NCBI GenBank assembly: GCA_977017575.1
Contig: CDRNVI010000071.1
Span: forward strand, 186,001-250,000
Direction of reading: 5' to 3'
DNA from: Paramoeba atlantica
Lineage: Eukaryota > Discosea
DNA: 64,000 nucleotides
In this document: in pieces, positions 57,662-64,000 of the stretch
Position numbering within the stretch: the stretch's first letter is position 1
Layout of the letters: each line of letters begins with the position of its first letter
Position numbers and translations under genes: made by a program
Notes under the pieces: generated by a model
What the model saw: only the letters and a program-made list of their open reading frames with translations
What the model was told of the DNA's origin: nothing
Databases searched by the model: none

Positions 57662-59206
57662 TTAACTACCTTCGATCCTCCTCTCGGCGGATCGCGTTCT
57701 CGAGTACGCATTGATCATCGCTAGTGTCGTCTCCAACCCTGACTGATGACCCGTACGGTGCATTTTTACATACATTTTCACCACCTCGCGCTCCTTCCCC
57801 CCTTTCTTTAACGCACGAATCACCTGGCGGTACAACTCATACGAACTCATCACGTTGTAGCTCATCTGGCTACGGGTGTACCAACTCAACGCCCTCTCCC
57901 ACTCCCCCTGGTTCGCACACTGCCGCACCAGCAGCTCAAAACTCCGTACCTTGGGTAACACAATCGACCCCACCGCATTCGGCACCGAGAAGAACAGCAA
58001 CACCCCCTCCACCACCGCCGTGTCCCCGCTCCCCTTCGAGGCCACACTCAGGGCCACATTCAGCAACCCACTCGTGCGCTCCCCGTGGGTATTCCCCCTG
58101 ACCCACCCCAGCGCCCTCTCCCACCCGCTCTCGCAGTGGACCATCGCGGAGAGCAGATCCGGGGCCAGCGCGTGGGACCGCACCGCCTCGGGGAACCGGT
58201 CCTGCAGGATCGCCTCGGCCCGGACCGGGTCGTTCATGGCTTTCAGGATCTCCCCGAACTCGAGGGTGCTGGGGACATACCCCCCGGGGGCGTCGGTGGG
58301 GTCCGCGACCAGCCCCAGCGCGGTGGCCCAGTCCCCGAACCGGGCCAGCCCGGTGACGTAGCCGCGGTAGCCGAAGCTGTTGAGGGGAATCCCCCGACGC
58401 CGCATCTCGTGGAGGATTTGAAGGAAGACGGGGGTTTGGGTGCCGTCGGAGAGTTTGGAGAGCAGAGTGCGGTAGAACGGGGTGGGACGTTGGCGGCTGG
58501 GGGAGTGACCCTTTGGAGGGGAGGAGCCCTCGGTGGGGTCATTGCTGAGGGGGGCGGGGAGAGCCACGGAGGGAGAGGAGGGGGTAGGAGAGGTTGAGCC
58601 TTCCTCATGGAGCTGAGGTGAAACCCCGACGGGGGGTGGTTTCAGCGGATCCAAAGGGGTGTTGGTGCTGATACGCTCGTGTAACGGCCCTTTTACGGCG
58701 AAAATGTTTAACAAATAGTTTGCCATGCGGTCGTCCAGTGTGCCCTCACGACGTTTTAACACGTCCCAGGCCATGACCATCTCCACCCACCGTTTATGGG
58801 GGAGAAGCAGCTCAAAGAGCTGTTTGTAGTGAAAATCTCTCCAGCGACGGATCGTACCGTCAGATTGGGAGCGGAGAAATACCGTGACGGCGGGACGCCA
58901 CATGTCTTGCATGCGGAAATCTTTCAGCCTGTCCACCAGAGACACGCGCGAGGGCTTCGTCTCTTTTGGGTTGAAGTCCGAAGAGACCACAGGGGTATCT
59001 GAGAGAAGAGGACTCTCTTGTGTTGAGTTCTCAGGGGAGATCTCCTCATCCTCGGGCGCGAAAGATTCCTGGAGAGTCGGAGAGTGCCCACTGTACATGG
59101 AGCGAAAACAAAGAACCAAAGGGGAGGTTATACACAGTCGGCAACGCGTGAGTGTGGGACGTGGCGCAAAGCGGTTCATTACACGTAGTGAACGAGAAAG
59201 TACCAT
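57662..59206 (-). CDS. PPR-like protein, probably mitochondrial
   Basis: 514 residues from ATG 59206. The basic, Arg-rich start (RSLRVMNRFAPRPTLTRCRL) looks like a mitochondrial presequence. Helix pairs typical of pentatricopeptide-like repeats occur through the protein: YKQLFELLLPHKRWVEMVMA, FLQILHEMRRRGIPLNSFGY, then FELLVRQCANQGEWERALSW with YTRSQMSYNVMSSYELYRQV. A Pro/Ser-rich linker (about 185-260) separates the first and later repeats. Such proteins bind organellar RNA; the target is unknown. The 3' half is very GC-rich, producing long spurious frames on the other strand. Confidence 0.75.
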   Translation of the reverse strand: MVLSRSLRVMNRFAPRPTLTRCRLCITSPLVLCFRSMYSGHSPTLQESFAPEDEEISPENSTQESPLLSDTPVVSSDFNPKETKPSRVSLVDRLKDFRMQDMWRPAVTVFLRSQSDGTIRRWRDFHYKQLFELLLPHKRWVEMVMAWDVLKRREGTLDDRMANYLLNIFAVKGPLHERISTNTPLDPLKPPPVGVSPQLHEEGSTSPTPSSPSVALPAPLSNDPTEGSSPPKGHSPSRQRPTPFYRTLLSKLSDGTQTPVFLQILHEMRRRGIPLNSFGYRGYVTGLARFGDWATALGLVADPTDAPGGYVPSTLEFGEILKAMNDPVRAEAILQDRFPEAVRSHALAPDLLSAMVHCESGWERALGWVRGNTHGERTSGLLNVALSVASKGSGDTAVVEGVLLFFSVPNAVGSIVLPKVRSFELLVRQCANQGEWERALSWYTRSQMSYNVMSSYELYRQVIRALKKGGKEREVVKMYVKMHRTGHQSGLETTLAMINAYSRTRSAERRIEGS

Positions 59207-59304
59207 CGATTAGACGAGTCGGGTATGGTAAAAAGTGTTATTGTGTATGTCAGTTATTACTTTTGGTAGTTGCGGAAGACCTTAGTAGATTGTATTCTGA
59301 TTTA

Positions 59305-60186
59305 TTGCGGTGGTTGTAAAACTACCGCTTTACCCTCGATTATTGCAAAAAAAGTGAACAAAAACAGTGAAAATATAAGGAGGAACACAGTAATATAATA
59401 GAAGAAAAAAATATAAAAGAGGGCTCCGGTGGTCCAAAATTGAAAAAAAAATTTCGAAAAAATGGGGGGCCTAGGGGGGGCATACCGCACGAATTTTCGA
59501 ACCAAAAAATTTTTTTTCGAAAAAAAACCGCAGAAGGGGTAGCTGGGGTCTTGACGCGTATTTTCCACCCCCCTACCCGGGGGTGACACCCCCTCGTATC
59601 CGCACGACGAGTCCGCCAAGTTCGGAAATTTTTTCGGAGAAAATTTTTGAAAAAAATTTCAACTTGGGGAAGAAAATGGTAAAAAAATATTTTTCCAAAA
59701 TCGTTTCCCCTATTGTAGTTTGATAGTTTGGGACCTATACTAGCTTTCTCCACAGTTGTTTTCGCCAGATATCCCTTCTTCAAGCCGTGGTATGCCCACG
59801 AAAATGACCCATTTTTGACCAAAAAAGGTGAAAAAGTATTTTTCGGACCCCAAGGGGACTTTTTGTGTCCAAAGAATGGTGTGGTTGGAGTCGCATTCTC
59901 TACCCAATACGTTCGGTAGGCTTTCATTCATCCCTACGAGTCAGTTCCCACACGCAAATGTCGGATTTAGTGCTCTGAGAGCAAAAATACCCCAAATTGA
60001 CCCCATTTTTACCCGAAAATCGGCTATTTTTGGCTATAATCTTTCTTTTTCTTCAGCTTTCCAGGCCAAATTTTCTTTTTAGGCTCTTCGTTAAACGCGG
60101 CGGTAGTTTTCAACGAGAAGAGCGCAACATGAGTGAATTCTAAGTTGAAAACAACCACCGCGTTTAGCGAAGAGCCTAAAAAAGAA
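59305..60186 (+). repeat. Hairpin repeat, type B, full length
   Basis: About 880 bp from the GCGGTGGTTGTAAAACTACC hairpin to the terminal hairpin (arms near 60082-60112 and 60145-60180). It is closest to the 22163 copy. The next element begins directly at its edge. Confidence 0.8.
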
Positions 60187-60190
60187 ATTA

Positions 60191-61157
60191 CCGTTATCTC
60201 ACCCCCTTACTTAGCCCCCACTTTTCGGTCCAAAACCCGTACTCTGTGAAGTAAGGGGGGTGGTGAAGTAAGGGAGGTGAATAAGTGATTCAAAGTTCGA
60301 TCAATTTATAGTTCTCTCGGAAATCCTCAAATTATTGAAGCACACTATGCTATCGACATTGAGCATAATTTCCTTTTCTTGAGTTTTGTAATACCTCGTG
60401 TTGCACATTCTATATTTTATGTTTCTTTTAGCTTGTCCACGATGTCCCATGCGTTTTTAACTTTCCCCCCATGAAAATTTCTTACATCGTAACATTTAAA
60501 TGATGTCGCAGAGTATAACCTATTGAACATCAATTTAAATTTTAGAACTACAAGACGCTGTGGCGCAACTTTATGATCAAAGCGATGATGAAACTGACAT
60601 GGAAGAAAATCGTTCTGAATTTGAAATGATTCAACGAATCTAAATCATTTCGGGTTGCTCCGATCGGTCACTGGCAAGCCGGACCCTTCACAGATAGATT
60701 TGGAAGTCTCAAGGCCGAAGTCCTCTACCTTTTTTCGTTACACACAACAACGTGCTGCTACCAACCCGTTGCGTCGATGAACCCAAAACAATCTTCAAAA
60801 GTTATCATTCCTGCAGCTACGTAGCATTCCTGCGGACGTTAACATTCCCCCCCGGAACGTTAAACCGGACTGTGGTTTAAAATCCCGGTATGACGGCGTC
60901 GTCTTCACTAAGAAAGTTGCACCAAGAATCTTTGTGCATCGATCTGTGTGCCATCTGTGTCTCCCCTTGAAGACCACTGGGCGTGGCTCTGCTTCGCCTT
61001 GCCCCGATGTAACGGTCGGTTGCAGTGCACCCCTCCGGCTGTGTAAAGAGGTGGTAAGTTGCCTGGGGAAAAATCTGACACCCCCCTTACTTCACCACGC
61101 GTCCGGTGACTAAATGTGGTGAAGTAAGGGGGGAGGCGAAGTAAGGGGGGGTAACGG
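60191..61157. mobile_element. Iteron element (word CCCCCTTACTTCACC), 967 bp
   Basis: Ends CCGTTATCTCACCCCC and GGGGGGTAACGG are flanked by TA at 60189-60190 and 61158-61159. CTTACTTCACC occurs direct and inverted at each end. The outer CCGTTA is shared with the element at 45474. The interior includes a SINE-like fragment (60955-61062) and a 33-codon coding-like piece (about 60545-60643, SDDETDMEENRSEFEM) preceded by TTTTAG. Confidence 0.8.
60955..61062 (-). repeat. SINE-like fragment, inverted
   Basis: On the minus strand it carries CAGGCAACTTACCACCTC, GCAACCGACCG and CACGCCCAGTGGTCTTCAAG, corresponding to about 9450-9590. It shows the SINE-like family has at least two members. Confidence 0.65.
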
Positions 61158-61159
61158 TA

Positions 61160-61545
61160 TATTGAGTTTAGAATTTATTGAGGGAGATACCACTCCTTCG
61201 CTACCATATATTAATTGTTCGCCAGAAAAAGTGCCCCTTTTTTGCGCTCTTTTCGCCCTCACGTGGCTCGGGATCGGCCAACTTTAACAACTTTACACTT
61301 TTCGGGGAGGGTAGGGTCCCTCCCCACTCCTTGCCATACAAGGAGTTTTAACATACCCTCGCTACCATATATTACTTGGTGATTTTTCACCCACACAATA
61401 GGGGGTAACTCTGCGTTGTGCTCGCAGGGTATGTCCGACGAAATTTTCAAACAATTTTCTGACCGAAAAAAGTACTGTGACCCCCCTTTAATGTAGACAC
61501 GATTTCGTGTTTTGTCTCTATTAAAGGGGGGATGAAATGAGAATT
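61160..61545. repeat. Short repeats and an iteron-type hairpin
   Basis: TTGAGGGAGATACCACTCC and CTCGCTACCATATATTA (twice) relate to 38956. CCCCCCTTTAATGTAGACAC and the inverted GTCTCTATTAAAGGGGGG at 61484-61529 form another iteron-type pair. No gene is supported. Confidence 0.45.
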
Positions 61546-61633
61546 CGAATGAACAAAAAAAATATCGGCGCCGCTCCCTGGTGATCTCAAGAAGAACTTC
61601 TGTTTCTGAAACGAGTGATGCTCAATAATCCAT

Positions 61634-62563
61634 TCAGCTCTTTCTCTGACATTGATACACCACACATGGAGGGATCAGTGAATCCTCAGAGATGTATCCT
61701 TCAAAGAAATTTCCATCCAAAAACAGGCCGTTAGAGTTTTCTGAATTCCTCGAAGGAATCGGCAGCTTCCAAATACGATGATAAGATAACGATGTTAAAT
61801 CGATGATTCCCGTAAACTGGTTGCGACGAAGATTGAGTGCCAATAGACACTGGGGTAACTCTCCCAGTATTGGGGTACCGCTGAGCTCATTGTCATAGAG
61901 ATGGAGCGAACGAAGGGTCGGAGGTAAGTGACGGAGATCGACGGGCTCCCGGAAAAGATTTTCGGAAAGGGACATATAAAGTAGAGAATGGGGAAGAGAG
62001 GTGAAGTCCAGACTCTCTGTGAGTCGGTTACATGAAAGGAGGAGTCGACTCATCATGGAGGGTAGCTGTGTGAGCTCAATAGGACTGTGATGTCCGGTAC
62101 GGCACACCTCAAGGTGCCTCAGAGAGGATGGGAGATATGCCAAGTGGAGCGGACCTCGCAAGTGGTAATGCGAAACCACTGTTATTTTCTGCATCGTGTC
62201 CGGAAGACTCGTCCAGGTCAGATTCCCGTGTAAACTATGAAGCAGAGAAAACTCAATGCGCACCACTTCCTCTTTATCGTCGCAGTGAACTCCTGCCCAT
62301 TCACAGGGAGAAATTTTCTGAAGACTCCCGAATATGGGAAACGCGCGCTTCTGTAGAACCCATGTGGGGTGAGGGTTGGAGACACTTTCAAGAAAAGAAC
62401 GCATTAAATCCTCCTGGCATAGTAGCATACGACCGACGCGACCGCATCGCACCTTGCGAGCAACTTCGTCAGAGGTTGGGAAAATGATGAGCATGGAGCA
62501 GTGAACATAGAGGAATTTTAGATCAGGAATCATATTTATACAAATACGATGTATGAGTCTCAT
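61634..62563 (-). CDS. Leucine-rich repeat protein, 309 aa
   Basis: ATG 62563. A hydrophobic segment (FLYVHCSMLIIFPTS) lies 20 residues in, a possible signal anchor. RKVRCGRVGRMLLCQEDLMR corresponds to the conserved pre-cap region. The cap ISPCEWAGVHCDDKEEVVRI is well formed. Seven or eight repeats follow, for example LPSMMSRLLLSCNRLTESLD and LPPTLRSLHLYDNELSGTPI. A tail of about 40 residues contains GLFLDGNFFEGYISED. It is the longest of the moderate-GC LRR genes here. Confidence 0.85.
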   Translation of the reverse strand: MRLIHRICINMIPDLKFLYVHCSMLIIFPTSDEVARKVRCGRVGRMLLCQEDLMRSFLESVSNPHPTWVLQKRAFPIFGSLQKISPCEWAGVHCDDKEEVVRIEFSLLHSLHGNLTWTSLPDTMQKITVVSHYHLRGPLHLAYLPSSLRHLEVCRTGHHSPIELTQLPSMMSRLLLSCNRLTESLDFTSLPHSLLYMSLSENLFREPVDLRHLPPTLRSLHLYDNELSGTPILGELPQCLLALNLRRNQFTGIIDLTSLSYHRIWKLPIPSRNSENSNGLFLDGNFFEGYISEDSLIPPCVVYQCQRKS

Positions 62564-62721
62564 ACTATCTCATTGAGATAGTGTTGCCTTTTCAACTTTT
62601 GGGAAATCAATATTCTTCTTTGTTTTTTCTTGATTTTTGCAGTTAATTGCAAGATGTATGCGGATAAGATTTTCGAAAAATGGACAACTGTTGTAGTTTA
62701 CCATGCTCAAAAATGAGACCA

Positions 62722-64000
62722 TCAGAATTCTATATGATATTTTTTCTTGAATGCTCGCCAGGATCGACAAAGTGCGTAGGGTTCTGCTTGTTCCATGTCT
62801 ATTGAAGTTCCCTGAGAGGCATTCATGCTATGCACATCTAGCAAAACAGTCAAAAAAGGAAAACGGTGGAGAGTTTCTACAAAGGGATAGAGTAGCTCAT
62901 GCTCCATCAATATTCTGTGTGATAATTTCAGTTTCAAGCGGTTTCCACTTTGCTCACTTCTATTTTGTGTGTAACTTGGCTCCGGCAAGGGTGAAGCAAG
63001 ACGCATCGTTGCGTCACTCCTTTTTACTCGTAACTGTAGAGTATGAGTAGATTTGCTTGAGTTACAATTTTTTACCTGTTCACCGACGTTCTCTTTTGTT
63101 GGTATCCCGACTGTAATTCTGTTGGACCTAGTTTCCCCATTTCCGGATGTTATACCGGTCTTTTGCATCAACGCGCCTTGACTTCTTCGCCCTTTTACGG
63201 ACTTTGTATCACCCCTCTGCTTTGGCCGGTTTTGGGTACGTTTTCGTTTTTTTGTGTATCGCTGTCCAATGTCGGAGTAGTCATCACCTGTGCTGCTTGA
63301 GTGGCTAGAGGAGGTACTGGAGCCTCGCCAGGTGGAATCTGAATCCACCTCGCTACTCGTGCTTGAATATTCGGTACTAAGAGCCGCATGCTGCGTGGCA
63401 TAGCGGGACAAAATTGCCGACCGACGCATTGGTCGTACTGATGAGCTAAGTTGCGTACAATTATTTATGGTATGTATTCGCTGCTTATGCTTTGATTTCG
63501 TTTTACCAACACGTGTGCTTGTTGCATTTGTAGGTGTAAGTGTTTTTCTCAACGTACTTTTTGTGTCTTCAACGACAGGGGACGGAGAGGCATAGCTGGC
63601 TGTTTTGCCCAAGCGCCGAAGTATGATTTTGTTTGTCGTTTGTAATGGAAAAAAAGTCCCAAGACAAGTTAGTATGCTAGCAATTTGGTAAATTGTGGTT
63701 ACCTTCAGACCGTGGCCCAAGTATGAGAGTGCGTCAAACCAAAATCTTTGGCGCACATGTGCGAATTGGCTACTCTTCCATAAATCCAGAGCTAAAGCTT
63801 GTATTCGTCTAGTCGGAGACGAGATATTTCGCGTGTGATGAAGATCAAAGTTAACCAAAAGTTGAAACAAGAGAATGCACGAAAAGCAGGTGTACTGTGC
63901 AAGTTTAGCATTGCGTTTCTCGTAATCCGTCAATTTTTTAAAATAGCCCACATGAATTTGTGCCAGAGTTGCATGTATATTCTGCAATTCATGAACCAGA
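62722..64000 (-). CDS. Hypothetical protein, 5' end outside window
   Basis: Open for more than 420 codons to the window edge with no start codon required inside. ELQNIHATLAQIHVGYFKKL, TDYEKRNAKLAQYTCFSCIL and LTCLGTFFPLQTTNK suggest helices and one or two possible membrane segments (around 63870 and 63650). A Ser/Thr-rich, basic region (TEYSSTSSEVDSDSTWRGSS, KKRKRTQNRPKQRGD) and a C-terminal folded-looking part (YPFVETLHRFPFLTVLLDVH) follow. No family is recognised. It is a real gene judging by length and composition. Confidence 0.6.
   Translation of the reverse strand, partial: LVHELQNIHATLAQIHVGYFKKLTDYEKRNAKLAQYTCFSCILLFQLLVNFDLHHTRNISSPTRRIQALALDLWKSSQFAHVRQRFWFDALSYLGHGLKVTTIYQIASILTCLGTFFPLQTTNKIILRRLGKTASYASPSPVVEDTKSTLRKTLTPTNATSTRVGKTKSKHKQRIHTINNCTQLSSSVRPMRRSAILSRYATQHAALSTEYSSTSSEVDSDSTWRGSSTSSSHSSSTGDDYSDIGQRYTKKRKRTQNRPKQRGDTKSVKGRRSQGALMQKTGITSGNGETRSNRITVGIPTKENVGEQVKNCNSSKSTHTLQLRVKRSDATMRLASPLPEPSYTQNRSEQSGNRLKLKLSHRILMEHELLYPFVETLHRFPFLTVLLDVHSMNASQGTSIDMEQAEPYALCRSWRAFKKKYHIEF

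Noticed and set aside
58085-58597. 170-codon plus-strand frame rich in Gly
   Set aside because: It is antisense to the GC-rich half of the PPR-like gene; composition is a mirror of that gene.
1-64000. rRNA genes
   Set aside because: No stretch resembling conserved small- or large-subunit rRNA or 5S rRNA was recognised on either strand.

Overview
The window is nuclear DNA of a protist whose genome is packed with transposons. Intact genes include a Tousled-like kinase, the RNA polymerase subunit RPB8, ribosomal protein eL38 and a predicted mitochondrial PPR-like protein. All are read as single open frames, and nearly every non-transposon gene (these four, the leucine-rich-repeat genes and the coiled-coil gene) lies on the minus strand. 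Unidirectional, apparently intron-poor gene runs would fit a lineage with polycistronic transcription such as Euglenozoa, but I cannot name the organism from sequence alone.

Layout. 1-12.3 kb is a pile of nested transposons: a TA-flanked Tc1/mariner copy inside a zinc-ribbon pseudogene, an apparently intact R2/NeSL-like retrotransposon inside an LRR pseudogene, and a Tc1-like copy with long inverted repeats that carries a SINE-like insertion, a foldback element and a hairpin repeat. 12.6-27.2 kb holds four minus-strand LRR genes among a full hAT transposon, CACGTG-rich satellites, foldback elements and C-tract iteron elements. 27.8-31.6 kb carries the Tousled-like kinase, an LRR gene and a coiled-coil gene fragment; this segment recurs at 50.9-53.5 kb. 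31.7-38.5 kb is a second long retrotransposon copy, split by a mariner element. 39-51 kb is transposon debris: Tc1, Merlin, IS30-like and reverse transcriptase remnants plus a second zinc-ribbon gene copy. 52.3-64 kb is the most gene-dense part: LRR, coiled-coil protein, RPB8, eL38, an unknown, the PPR-like gene, LRR and an unknown running off the edge.

The most unusual signal is a set of at least eight short element families that share one plan: a TA target duplication, a run of five or six Cs next to a family-specific 10-18 bp word, that word repeated direct and then inverted at each end, and in several families a GC-rich hairpin inside. The words differ between families while the plan stays constant. 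One of these elements contains a degraded transposase fragment resembling bacterial IS30. A second notable signal is a pair of 3'-terminal hairpins in the retrotransposons whose stems are kept by compensatory changes in three copies.
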